The notes below the pieces were generated by a model. The model was not told where the DNA came from and ran no database searches. It worked only from the letters and a program-made list of their open reading frames with translations. A DNA stretch of 64,000 nucleotides from G958296245 sp965262055 (GTDB lineage: Bacteria; Chloroflexota; Dehalococcoidia; Lucifugimonadales; G958296245). The DNA lies in contig CBDHEI010000002.1 of the NCBI GenBank assembly GCA_965262055.1, positions 744,001 to 808,000 on the forward strand. Direction: 5' to 3'. Numbering within the stretch: position 1 is the first letter of the stretch; every line of letters starts with the position of its first letter. Of the stretch, positions 11,098 to 19,440 are shown one piece after another. The translations under genes were made by a program, and so were the position numbers.

Positions 11098-12676
11098 ACG
11101 ACTCCCATATTCATAACTCCGCCATTGAGGACGACCTCTGCGGCGTCTCCGCCTTCTATGGGACTATCCTCCGGCGTCGGGATCGAGTAGTGGATCGTGG
11201 CCTTGCCGGGCCTGACCTCAATCTCCTTGACGAACGATCGGATGAACGCCTTCGACTCGGTTAGCTCGCTGGTCTTCAGGTACTCGCTCATGTCCTGAGC
11301 GAAGGCCGTGATCGTGTCCATCTTGTCCAGGGTCACTCTCCGCTTCGACAGAATGGCCCGCGCCTCCTCAGCGGCGGTCTCCAGCTTCTCCTTGCGCTCC
11401 CGGTGCTCTTTGATGCGATCCGAGGCGTCGGACAGCTTGATATCGGTGGTCTCGATGGCGTGCCAAATCCTCCCCAGCCACTTCTTCACGTCCTCAAGCT
11501 CATCCTCGATGATCTTCAGCCTCTTGCGCTGCTCACGGGCAATTCCGTCCATCTCCTCGTCCACGATTTTCACCAGGTCTCGGATGTTGCTCTCTGTGAG
11601 GATGTTCTCGCGGATGTTGGATACGATCAGGCCCTCGAAGTTCTTCGAGTTGAGCCTGGGGGTCTTGCACGTTCCCTTGCCCTTTTTGAGCAGGGAGTGG
11701 CAGACGTAGTAGGTGTACTTGCCGCTCTTGGCCTCGGCCGCTGTGAGGGCCTTGCCACACGTCTCGCACTTGACGAGACCGCTGAGCAGGTAGGGACTGG
11801 AGGCACGCCTGGGATGTACGGTCTCCGGTGCGCGGGAGCGCAGCAGGTTGGCGACCTGCCGGAACTTGCGCTTCGAGACGAGTGCGGGGTGTGCTTTCTC
11901 CACGCGTACCGGCGGAGCGCCGTCCTTTGCATTGACTCCCCAGACAACGGCGCCGGTGTAGGCTTCGTTGTTGAGAGTGGTGTGGATGGTGCTCTTGAGC
12001 CACTGCTTGCCCTTGGGGCTGGCGACGCCCTCCGCGTTGAGGGCCTTGGCGATGTCGAGGGAGCTCTTGCCCTGGAGTGCCATGTCGAAGATGCGTTTGA
12101 TCACGGCGTCCGCAGGCGGGTCCGGCTCCAGCTTGGGGCGTTTCTTGACTCCGTCCTGCACGTAGACCTTCCTGTAGCCGAATGGGGCGTAGGTGCCCAT
12201 CCAGAAGCCACGCAAGGCGGCCTCTCGCATCCCCCGGCAGACCTCCTGGGCAAGATTTTCACTATAGAACTCGTCCACGCTCTCGATGATGGCCTCCATG
12301 AGCTTGCCCGTCGGAGAGTCGTCGGCGTGCTCGGTGATGGAAGTCACCCTGACGCCTCTTCTACGAAGCATAGACTTGAAGGCGACGGCGTGTTCGCGCT
12401 TGCGTGTGAAGCGGGAGAATTTCCAGACCAAGATTTCCTGGAATGGCGCGCTGGGTTTGGCGGCTTCGTCCAACATCCTTTGGAACTGGGGCCTGTCGGC
12501 GATGCGTCCGCTCTCGGCCTCGTCGATGTACTCGCGCACGACGAGGTATCCGTTCTTCTCGGCGTAGTCGCGCAATGCCCGCAGCTGTGCCGCGACGGAC
12601 AGGTCCACGTCCTGCCTGTCGCTGGATACCCTGGCGTAGAGGGCCGCAGTTGTGTAGTCTTCTCGTTGCTTCATAC

Positions 12677-12907
12677 TCATTCGTCTGTCCTCCTTGTCGC
12701 CTCGTTCTGTTCTCCCTCTCGCTCCCTTAGCTTCTCGTACCGGATGTCCCTCAGCCATTCCCGCTCCTCCATGTAGTTGCGGAGCGCCTCGCGGATCAGC
12801 TCGCTCATGGTGCGCCCCTCTACCTTCATCACCTGCTGCACCTGCTCGGCCATCTCCGGCGGCAGGGAGAAGGTGATCGTCTTGGTGTTTCTGGGCGTGG
12901 TGGGCAC
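12677..12907 (-). CDS. Ribbon-helix-helix DNA-binding protein
   Basis: 76-residue CopG/MetJ-like protein. The N-terminal strand TKTITFSLPPEMAEQVQQVMK and the helices GRTMSELIREALRNYMEER match an RHH dimer. It sits directly before the integrase with an ATGA overlap, so it is co-translated with it and likely controls integrase expression (inference). A GGAGAGACC ribosome site precedes the ATG. An antitoxin role is possible for this fold, but no toxin gene is adjacent. Confidence 0.85.
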   Translation of the reverse strand: MPTTPRNTKTITFSLPPEMAEQVQQVMKVEGRTMSELIREALRNYMEEREWLRDIRYEKLREREGEQNEATRRTDE

Positions 12908-12936
12908 GGTCTCTCCTTTGTCTCCTATAGTGGTAC

Positions 12937-12954
12937 GATGTCTTACTATACATC
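12937..12954 (-). promoter_or_regulatory. Candidate operator/promoter of the RHH-integrase pair
   Basis: The short space before the RHH gene has GATGT...ACATC arms separated by 8 bases, overlapping TATAGT-like -10 sequences on the minus strand. This is where an autoregulatory RHH protein would bind. Assignment is by position only. Confidence 0.3.
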
Positions 12955-12977
12955 ATGGGCCACATGTCGGATCCTTG

Positions 12978-13784
12978 TCAAGAAGCGTCTGTTCGGTCTC
13001 CCGGCTTGCCCCGACGCCGTGCTACGCGTCTGTAGGCTGCCGTTACTCGCGACCTGAGCCAAGCGAATAGAATCGGAGCGCATTTGTGGATCAGCCTGAA
13101 CAACAGCCATAGGACCGATGCTGCTACTGCGATTCCAGCAAGAATCCCGAAGGGGATGAGTATGAAGTCCCTAATGTAATTCTCGTACTGAGACTGGTTG
13201 TAAGCTATCCATATGGCAGACAAGAAGAACAAGATGGCAGAGACCCCTTTCCAGGATCGAGCGAAAGACCAAGCCCGACGCATCTTAGTGCTCAACCATT
13301 CGGCCCATACCGCAGGTATGGTCAGCAGAAATAGCATCATGGCAATGACTACGCCTGGTGTGCTTTCACCTATGGTTCGAAGTCCGGCGAGCGCCGTCGC
13401 TACGGCAGCGACAAACAGCGCGTAGGTACTCCATGTGAATCGTCCTCTGTTGCTTATCAACAGGCCTATAATCCCTGCGTGTCCTGCGCTTAAAGTCAGG
13501 ACTGCGACTTCCTTGTCGACTATTGGTTGGAACCAGTGTGGGATGTGCCCTGGCAAAAGATGATGTGATGCCAGGGAAATCACTAGCAGCGCTATCGGGG
13601 CGATGCCAGTGATTCGGATTGCATGAGTTAGGGCAGATGGCTGGCCCTCCTGTTGTTCTTCCCTCATCCTTGCATCAGCATCTTCCTTCGCTGGTCGAGG
13701 TGCTGATTCTAGGGTTGAATCGGCCTGCCTTCTGAGGACCCGTTTCCGCCCTGGTCTAGATCGTCGTCGTTTCTTCTTTGCCAT
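12978..13784 (-). CDS. Multi-pass membrane protein of unknown function
   Basis: 268 residues. A very basic start (KKKRRRSRPGRKR) and an acidic/polar stretch to about 50 precede five to six hydrophobic segments between about 55 and 245, and a basic Arg-rich tail. I recognise no family. It lies between the integrase pair and the ImmA/repressor pair, so it is cargo or an accessory of the element. Base composition is a little less GC-rich than its neighbours, which fits recent acquisition. Confidence 0.6.
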   Translation of the reverse strand: MAKKKRRRSRPGRKRVLRRQADSTLESAPRPAKEDADARMREEQQEGQPSALTHAIRITGIAPIALLVISLASHHLLPGHIPHWFQPIVDKEVAVLTLSAGHAGIIGLLISNRGRFTWSTYALFVAAVATALAGLRTIGESTPGVVIAMMLFLLTIPAVWAEWLSTKMRRAWSFARSWKGVSAILFFLSAIWIAYNQSQYENYIRDFILIPFGILAGIAVAASVLWLLFRLIHKCAPILFAWLRSRVTAAYRRVARRRGKPGDRTDAS

Positions 13785-13892
13785 GGCATTTCCTAATGGC
13801 GAGTCTCCTGATCATGTCCACTTGTGGATGGTTGCTCGCGAGTACCCGGAGTTGCCAGCTCGGATCGCGTCCGCTCTCATCCCCCATTCCCT

Positions 13893-14852
13893 CTAGATCA
13901 CCTGGTGGGCGTATGGGATGCGCTCGAAGTAGGCGTGTGCGAGTTGCGGTCTGAGGACGGACCGGTCCCGGTACGGCACGGCGGTGAGGGCTACCTTCGC
14001 CAGCCGCCCGTGCCAGTTGGCGGGCCTCGCGGCAACCGTCACGTCGTCGTTCCGCCACAGGTCGTAACCGCTCACCCTCTCCACGTAGACGGGCCTGCCG
14101 GTGAGGATGACTCTCTCCGCCACCGAGCACTGGGCGGGGGGAGCACCTCGTCGGGGCAGCAGCCCCCGAAGATTGGACAGGGGCCTCTTGCGAGTCCTCA
14201 GCCTGAATCCCGGCGTCCGAGCCACCACCGTGGCGCGGAAGACATCCGAATCCGGATCGGCTACCCACTGTCGCGGGTCCCCCTTCTCACTGCGTTCGTA
14301 CAGGACCGCGAGAAGGGGCTGGTGGCGCATCACCTCGGCCAGCCTGATGGTCAGGGACGAGTAGGCCCGTCCGTAGGTCCCCTGTAGGGCCACCACGTCG
14401 AACCCCGACGCCTCGACGAACAGGGAGAACCAGTAGGGCTGCATCAGGGCGGCGGCGGCGAACCCGTCGGCCTGGCGGCACTTGCTCCTGCCCTGAGGGG
14501 CTCCGACCTTCGGATAGAGGTCGCGGAGCCGCTCCCTGACGATCTCGTATGCCTCGTGGAGCGTCGTATACTCCTGCGCCCCGTCCCATTCGGAGTCGTC
14601 TATCACGATGATATAGCCGCCGTCCTTCGTCCCCGTGTGATAGCCCCTGAGGCCTCTGGTGTCACGTGAGCGGACGACGGTCGCGATATCGGCCCTTTCG
14701 AGCAGCGTCTCGATCTCGGCCATGTCGGGGAAGGCGGAGAGGCCGAAGAAGTCGATGAACTCCCGCGCGATGGCGGTCGGATGGAGCCTCACGTCGGGAG
14801 TGCCGCCGCTTATCAGGTGGTGGCAGAAGTCGTCCAGCGTCAACTCGTTCAC
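13893..14852 (-). CDS. ImmA/IrrE-like protein with altered HExxH motif
   Basis: 319 residues, starting at a GTG that overlaps the upstream repressor stop (GTGA), which is the usual layout for repressor/ImmA pairs in mobile elements. Such peptidases cleave or inactivate the XRE repressor to switch the element on. The N-terminal half has LHPTAIAREFIDFFGL and YTTLHEAYEIVRERL where the family has HExxH; here the second His is replaced (HEAYE), so zinc binding may differ or the protein may act without proteolysis. The long C-terminal half (residues about 170-319) is not typical of the minimal family. Confidence 0.65.
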   Translation of the reverse strand: MNELTLDDFCHHLISGGTPDVRLHPTAIAREFIDFFGLSAFPDMAEIETLLERADIATVVRSRDTRGLRGYHTGTKDGGYIIVIDDSEWDGAQEYTTLHEAYEIVRERLRDLYPKVGAPQGRSKCRQADGFAAAALMQPYWFSLFVEASGFDVVALQGTYGRAYSSLTIRLAEVMRHQPLLAVLYERSEKGDPRQWVADPDSDVFRATVVARTPGFRLRTRKRPLSNLRGLLPRRGAPPAQCSVAERVILTGRPVYVERVSGYDLWRNDDVTVAARPANWHGRLAKVALTAVPYRDRSVLRPQLAHAYFERIPYAHQVI

Positions 14853-15256
14853 GACAGGAGCCTCTTTCCGCTGAATCGCTCGTACAGCTCGACTATGAAT
14901 CGCTTCGAATCGATGGAGAGCGGACCCCTGGGCCTCGTCCCCACGCGGAAGACGGGGTCGGCCAGGACGTACTGGTAGGCCCTCTCCACCTCGGCCGTCT
15001 CGTCCACCTCCGGCTCCTCTCCCTCCCTCTCCAGGTACCCGGCCTTCCTGAGCAACTCCTGGACTCCGACGCCGTAGAGGGCTGCCAGGCGTTTCAGGAG
15101 CTTGGGTCCCGGATGGCGCTCGCCCTTCTCGATCTGGGAGAGATAGGCGTTGGAGATTCCGCTGAGCCGCTGGACGCCCCGCAGGCTGGTGTCTCCCCTC
15201 AGCCGCTTGAGCATCTGCCCGATGTTCTCGTCCCTGTGGTCGGTCTCCTCGTTCAT
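14849..15256 (-). CDS. XRE-family transcriptional regulator
   Basis: 135 residues from the ATG at 15256, preceded by AGGGGGA (a GTG 10 codons upstream is an alternative). The HTH spans about 14-68: IGQMLKRLRGDTSLRGVQRLSGISNAYLSQIEKGERHP. The C-terminal half has no clear domain. It overlaps the ImmA/IrrE-like gene by 4 bases and faces the plus-strand HTH genes across a 240-base intergenic region, so it is the probable lysogeny-type repressor of the element's left part. Confidence 0.85.
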   Translation of the reverse strand: MNEETDHRDENIGQMLKRLRGDTSLRGVQRLSGISNAYLSQIEKGERHPGPKLLKRLAALYGVGVQELLRKAGYLEREGEEPEVDETAEVERAYQYVLADPVFRVGTRPRGPLSIDSKRFIVELYERFSGKRLLS

Positions 15257-15329
15257 CGCTGTCCCCCTGTTCAACTCCTGTGTCACACCGGCCTCCGAGC
15301 CCCAAAGAGGTCAATAGTTGGTCAATGAT

Positions 15330-15341
15330 TGTGACATCACA
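15330..15341. promoter_or_regulatory. Perfect palindrome in the divergent control region
   Basis: TGTGAcaTCACA lies between the XRE repressor and the divergent small genes. It has the form of a CRP-type site but also suits the XRE dimer next to it. Related half-sites (gtcaatagttggtcaat, 15310-15327; tgtcacag, 15418-15425) flank it. The region 15257-15495 has no gene and must hold promoters for both directions. Confidence 0.4.
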
Positions 15342-15495
15342 GGAAGCACTTTGTCAACAAGCTCATATTGCCACCCGACAAGTATTGCCACTGATCGTGC
15401 ATTGCTGTTAGACTGCCATGTCACAGAATATACGTACTATTGACAGATCATACACCACTGCGCCACCGGGGTGCAACACAAGGGGAGCCGGGCAC

Positions 15496-15687
15496 GTGAG
15501 TGGAGACCAGAGGCTTACGAAAGAGCAGGATGCGATACGGCTGAGGGGCCTGAGAATACTGGCTCGCATGATCGTGCGTGCTCACCTGGCGTCCCTAATC
15601 GAGCAGGACGAGGAGAGGAGCGGCTCCGTGCCCAACTCAGCCCCTGGTGGCGACCTCTCTACGAAGGAGGCCGAAGGTGCCAGGTAA
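15496..15687 (+). CDS. Small hypothetical protein
   Basis: 63 residues from a GTG placed 8 bases after AGGGGAG. The middle (QDAIRLRGLRILARMIVRAHLASLI) looks like an amphipathic helix pair; no family recognised. Its last codons overlap the start of the next HTH gene by 11 bases, so it is probably the first gene of the HTH operon. Confidence 0.45.
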   Translation: MSGDQRLTKEQDAIRLRGLRILARMIVRAHLASLIEQDEERSGSVPNSAPGGDLSTKEAEGAR

Positions 15688-15919
15688 GCGCCCTGTCAGG
15701 AAGGTGAAGCTGAGGGCCGAGGCGGTATGGGACCGCCTCAACCGGCTCAACATGACACAGAACGAGCTGGCCCTTCTGCTGGGCATCTCTTCAGGCCACC
15801 TCTCACGCCTCATCAACGGGAGGCGCTGCCCGTCGCCCTCGATGCGGCGGCGCTTCATGGATGTACTGGACTGTTCCGAGTTCGACGAGCTGTTCGTCGT
15901 GGTGAGCTACGATGAGTAG
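15677..15919 (+). CDS. Small XRE/Cro-type HTH protein
   Basis: 80 residues. The GTG start is set by AAGGAGG 6-7 bases upstream; a longer upstream start would bury that ribosome site. The HTH is clear: LRAEAVWDRLNRLNMTQNELALLLGISSG followed by HLSRLINGRRCPSPSMRRRFMDVL. It overlaps the next gene by 8 bases. It is the first of a series of small HTH proteins read in the opposite direction to the XRE repressor, like cro genes in phages. Confidence 0.75.
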   Translation: MPGKRPVRKVKLRAEAVWDRLNRLNMTQNELALLLGISSGHLSRLINGRRCPSPSMRRRFMDVLDCSEFDELFVVVSYDE

Positions 15920-16484
15920 GGAACGCCATGTCCCGTCGCACCTGTTTTCACCCGGCGTCTCCCTGCTGCCGGAAGACTTCCCCGCCCGCCTGACCGCTCT
16001 TAAGGAGATCACCGGCCTGACCTGGGAGGGGATGTCCGTCTGCCTGGGCGTGGACCCGAGACAGTTGAAGTACTGGCGTGATGGCGGATGGCCCAACGGG
16101 GGCGCCATGCTGGCGCTGGTGGCGCTGGCGACACGGGTGCCGGGGGGTCTGGGAGCGCTGTTGAACAACGAGGACATGATGGTGGTCTTCCGAAGGCGGA
16201 GTCAGACTATGGGGGAACGCAACCGGGCGGAGGACTGTCCCGCTGAGCTCTTCCCGAAGGACTTTGGAGAGCGGCTGGAGCGCCTGATAGAGCTCGACGG
16301 TCTGTCGTGGGAGGAGTCCGCACGGATCCTTGGCGTCGGGCTCGACTGCGTGACGGAGTGGCGCGAGGGTACGATCCCCACCGGAGCGGAGGTGTGGCGC
16401 ATCATGAGTCTGGCGCGGTCCGTGCCAGGCGGAGTCGAGATCATGCTTCCAGAAGCCGCCGGGTCGGACCAGGGCGGGAAGTAA
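15912..16484 (+). CDS. Tandem-HTH protein
   Basis: 190 residues made of two copies of one about 85-residue unit: a proline-rich lead (LLPEDFPARLTALKEITGL / LFPKDFGERLERLIELDGL), an HTH (TWEGMSVCLGVDPRQLKYWRDG / SWEESARILGVGLDCVTEWREG) and a closing helix (ALATRVPGGLGALL / SLARSVPGGVEIML). The duplicated unit recurs once in the next gene. Likely DNA binding. No named family recognised. Confidence 0.65.
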   Translation: MSRERHVPSHLFSPGVSLLPEDFPARLTALKEITGLTWEGMSVCLGVDPRQLKYWRDGGWPNGGAMLALVALATRVPGGLGALLNNEDMMVVFRRRSQTMGERNRAEDCPAELFPKDFGERLERLIELDGLSWEESARILGVGLDCVTEWREGTIPTGAEVWRIMSLARSVPGGVEIMLPEAAGSDQGGK

Positions 16485-16488
16485 CGAC

Positions 16489-16758
16489 GTGGTGCGCCGC
16501 CAGCGATGGGTTTACCACATAGAGCCGTCCCGGTTCCCGCCGGACTTTCCTGAGCGTCTGGAGCGTTTTATGGAGGCCGCTGAGCTATCCTCGCGGGGGC
16601 TGGCCCGGCTGCTACGCGTGGACAACCGGATGCTGCGGCGCTGGCGGAAGGGGACGCAGCCGGATCCGGGACACCTCGTCGCCCTGTTCAGTCTTGCCGC
16701 CGAGATGAGGCTACTCCACACCCTACTGCCTGCGGCCGGGAAACCGGAGGCAGCCTGA
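16489..16758 (+). CDS. Single-unit HTH protein related to the preceding gene
   Basis: 89 residues from a GTG. It holds one copy of the unit seen twice in the previous gene: FPPDFPERLERFMEAAELS, SRGLARLLRVDNRMLRRWRKG, then LFSLAAEMRLLHTLLP. It is 4 bases after the tandem-HTH gene and directly before a terminator, so it is the operon's last gene. Confidence 0.65.
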   Translation: MVRRQRWVYHIEPSRFPPDFPERLERFMEAAELSSRGLARLLRVDNRMLRRWRKGTQPDPGHLVALFSLAAEMRLLHTLLPAAGKPEAA

Positions 16759-16785
16759 TTCGATCAGCCTGCACGAGATTGAGAA

Positions 16786-16822
16786 AGGGAAGACTCCTCA
16801 GTGGGGTCTTCCCCTTCTTCTT
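16786..16822 (+). terminator. Rho-independent terminator of the HTH operon
   Basis: Stem gggaagactcc / ggggtcttccc around a short loop, followed by ttcttcttga. It closes the plus-strand HTH series. Confidence 0.75.
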
Positions 16823-17622
16823 GATTCTAGAGTGGGCTTTCCTATGGGTTCAGCAGCGCCGCGTGTAATGCAGGGTGGGTGAACACGAAATAGACGCTGC
16901 GTGCCGTATGAAGCCAACCACACCCAGGAGCTGTCAATGTGAGGTGAAGCAGCGACTCAGGCCACGATGCTCACGGCGGTAACACCTGACGCACTGGTGC
17001 CGCAGAGCCACCCGATCCGACGTATCAAGCCGATGGTGGACAGCGCCCTTGCGGCGCTCTCTCCGACGTTCAGTCGGATGTACGCCTCAGTGGGTCGGCC
17101 GTCGATACCTCCTGAATATCTTCTGAAGGGCTGCCTTCTGATGGCGTTGTTCTCCGTGCGCAGTGAGCGGCAGCTCTGCGAACGTCTTGAGTACGACATG
17201 CTCTTCAAGTGGTTTCTGGACATGAACATCCTGGACGCCAGCTTCAATCACTCGGTCTTCTCCAAGAACAAGGAGCGGCTGCTGAAGGCGGATGTGTCGA
17301 GGGAGTTCTTCAGGGAGATAGTCGACCAGGCGCGGGGTCGCGGTCTGCTGTCGGATGAGCACTTCAGCGTGGACGGGACTCTTCTGGACGCCTGGGCGTC
17401 GATGAAGAGCTTCCGACCGAAGGGAGAGGAGGGTCCACCGCCGGGGGACGGCGGACGCAATCATGCGGTCGACTGGCTTTGCACCAAAAGTCGCCTTTGA
17501 TGCAAAAGTCCCTCGGTTGATGCAAAAGTCGTTCCCAACAGAGGGGGTGTAGCCCCTAGAGGCTACACTCCCTCCTTGGCAATTCTCAGGGTCAAGGGGT
17601 GACTCCTCGCGCAGCCACCGGA

Positions 17623-17847
17623 TCACGACAGCAGCTTGCGGCGCACGGACGACCAGCGCCCCGGCGTGACGCCCCGAGCCAGCCGGATGAGACCGCACGG
17701 ACGGCACCCGCAGCCCTGAGCGTGGGGCTTGGAAAGCAGTTCCTCGATCGCCAAGGCGAGCTTGTCCGTGCCCGCGGCGACGCCGGCCGCGAAGTCGTCA
17801 CACCGCGGACAAGCAGCCCGCGAGCAAGACGCCGGGTTGTGAGTCAT
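17623..17847 (-). CDS. Small cysteine-rich protein
   Basis: 74 residues, ATG after a good GGAAGGAGAG site. Cysteine pairs CPRCDD and CGCRPCG suggest one zinc site. It starts 21 bases after the trypsin-like gene and on the same strand. No family recognised. Confidence 0.45.
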   Translation of the reverse strand: MTHNPASCSRAACPRCDDFAAGVAAGTDKLALAIEELLSKPHAQGCGCRPCGLIRLARGVTPGRWSSVRRKLLS

Positions 17848-17868
17848 TGACTCTCCTTCCGCCCTCCA

Positions 17869-18258
17869 TCAGCGTAGGTGCTTGGTCACGTCGACAGCCG
17901 CGACCAAGCAATCAAGGTACATCCAATCGCCCTCGTCGTCCCTTCTGTAAGCCCACTTGCCCCACACGAGTCCAACGACTTCGCCGCCAGTGTCCACGAT
18001 GGGGCCACCAGAAGAACCGCTGATGGCTAAGCCGAAGACCAGGAAGTCCATTGTCGATGTGGGATCGGTGTTCACGACGACTCCCGGCACAGTCATGGTC
18101 AACAAGGGGGCATGACTGCCCACCACCTTGACCAGTACCATGAGTGGTCGAAGATCGGGGATAGCGACTTGTCCAGAGTCGGGCGTTATCCTATTGCCAT
18201 GTTGCCATGTCGTCAAGGGTGTTACGGATACCGGAGGGGCGTACATTGTCCGACCCAC
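17869..18258 (-). CDS. Trypsin-like serine peptidase, C-terminal part
   Basis: The C-terminal half of a chymotrypsin-fold peptidase: ISGSSGGPIVDTGGEVVGLVWG contains the G-x-S-G-G-P nucleophile motif. The catalytic His block is absent from the readable part, so this is either a fragment or an inactive binding module. The start (GTG 18258, or ATG 18246) is uncertain; the frame is open further upstream, but there it overlaps the HTH gene. Next to an HTH gene it could be a regulator-plus-protease pair (inference). Confidence 0.45.
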   Translation of the reverse strand: MGRTMYAPPVSVTPLTTWQHGNRITPDSGQVAIPDLRPLMVLVKVVGSHAPLLTMTVPGVVVNTDPTSTMDFLVFGLAISGSSGGPIVDTGGEVVGLVWGKWAYRRDDEGDWMYLDCLVAAVDVTKHLR

Positions 18259-18277
18259 GACCGTCGGCTGAGCCTGC

Positions 18278-18526
18278 CTAGCGAGTCTCCGAGCCGTGGC
18301 CGACGAGTTGGGCAGTCGTTGCCGCCCGGCGCTTCGGGATGCGCTTCCTGCGCAGAAGGTCCGCGAGCGCGGCGGAAAGCAGTTTCTGAGCCCTGGGGGT
18401 GCGGTTCCCCGCCCTCCATTTCTCAACCGCGCTGTCGGACATACCAATCGCCCGTGCGATGGCGGGTATCGACCAGCCACGCTCACAAAGGGTCTGGAGC
18501 TGCTGTTGAACCTCGTTCATTGTCAT
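18278..18526 (-). CDS. Small HTH protein of the nested element
   Basis: 82 residues; HTH visible in LQTLCERGWSIPAIARAIGMSDSAVEKWRAGNRTP (contiguous motif spans residues about 9-43), followed by a basic tail KRIPKRRAA. The start could be the ATG at 18526 or at 18520; no strong ribosome site is present. It is the first of the three minus-strand genes of the TIR-bounded element. Confidence 0.55.
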   Translation of the reverse strand: MTMNEVQQQLQTLCERGWSIPAIARAIGMSDSAVEKWRAGNRTPRAQKLLSAALADLLRRKRIPKRRAATTAQLVGHGSETR

Positions 18527-19440
18527 GAGGATACCACGCCGCACCTACCGTAATTTGACGGAGGCTCGCTGCGCTCCAAGAACCCGGCGGCTCAGGTGAA
18601 CGAAGCCCTAGTCAAGATTCTCTGTCATAATATCTGCGTGCTGATTCAGGCGATGTACGCCTTGGGGGTTGAGCCTGAGTTCGGAGCCGATCAGACTTTT
18701 GCATCAGAACCCCTAGTTGATGCAAAAGTCAGCTAGATTGCAGACTTTTGGTGCAAAGCCCGTCTGTGCTATGAGGGTCACGTGTTGATGGACAACCGTC
18801 AGGGGACTGGTGGTCGACGTGAAGGTCACAGAGGCAACCGGTACGTCAGAACGTGACGCCGCCCTCGACATGCTTCAGATGATGCCGAGCAGCGGTCGGA
18901 TCACGGTGGGTGCGGACAGGGGGTACGACACGAGGGACTTCGTATGGGACTGCCGGGACATGCACATCACACCGCATGTGGCTCAGAGACGACGCTCGGC
19001 TATAGATGGACGGACCACCCGTCACAGCGGATATAGGTTGAGTCAGCGTGTACGCAAACGGGTTGAGGAGGTGTTCGGCTGGGTGAAGACGGTTGGAGGC
19101 GGTCGCAAGTTGAGGTGCCGTGGAGTGGACCGCAACCAGATGTGAGCGGAGCTGACAGTGGCCGGATACAACCTCGTCCGCCTGGCCAGACTGGCACAGA
19201 GCCCGGCCTGAACACGGCTCTGACGGCGCCGGTACGGCCCTCACCAGGGACAGTCCCGGACATCGCACACCGTCACTGACTCAGATCAACGACCACCTCG
19301 ACTGTCAGAGACCTCATCCGGGACTTGTCCACCACCGAAAATAGCCTTCTTCAACACCCTGCTATGGGAGGGCAGGGCCTCGCAATGCTGTACAATCATT
19401 GAGCAGGATTCTACCCAGAGTTCCCACGGAGGGTTGAAGA

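Larger units (their letters stand above)
17476..18759. mobile_element. TIR-bounded element carrying three small genes
   Basis: Perfect 17-bp inverted ends gctttgcaccaaaagtc (17476-17492) and gacttttggtgcaaagc (18743-18759). Inside both ends are extra copies of tgatgcaaaagtc (17498-17510, 17518-17531, and 18718-18731, plus an inverted copy at 18690-18705). Joining the bases outside restores an open transposase frame (…DCRLCYEGH), which supports these limits. No transposase is present inside, so it would need one in trans. The cargo is a minus-strand HTH gene, a trypsin-like fragment and a Cys-rich small protein. Confidence 0.7.
16967..19211 (+). pseudogene. IS5/IS1182-family transposase, broken
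   Basis: The N-terminal part (16967-17475) has the family's N domain (YASVGRPSIPPEYLLKGCLL, LFKWFLDMN) and the first Asp block LLSDEHFSVDGTLLDAWAS. The gene resumes after the insertion with LCYEGHVLMDNRQ, then needs a 1-base shift near 18802 to reach VVDVKVTEATGTSERDAALDML and DRGYDTRDF (second Asp) and VRKRVEEVFGWVKTVGG (Glu). A TGA at 19142-19144 replaces the usual Trp before AELTVAGYNLVRLARL. About 25 residues expected between HAVDW and LCYEGH are missing. Clearly inactive. Confidence 0.85.
16868..19362 (+). mobile_element. Degraded IS5/IS1182-type element, split by a second element
   Basis: Imperfect terminal repeats (gcagggtgggtgaac near 16869 and its approximate mirror ttcaacaccctgc near 19350) enclose a broken transposase. 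The insides are interrupted by the 1,284-bp element at 17476-18759. Ends are approximate. Confidence 0.55.

Noticed and set aside
11403..12776. A 457-codon open frame on the plus strand
   Set aside because: Shadow of the serine integrase in GC-rich DNA.
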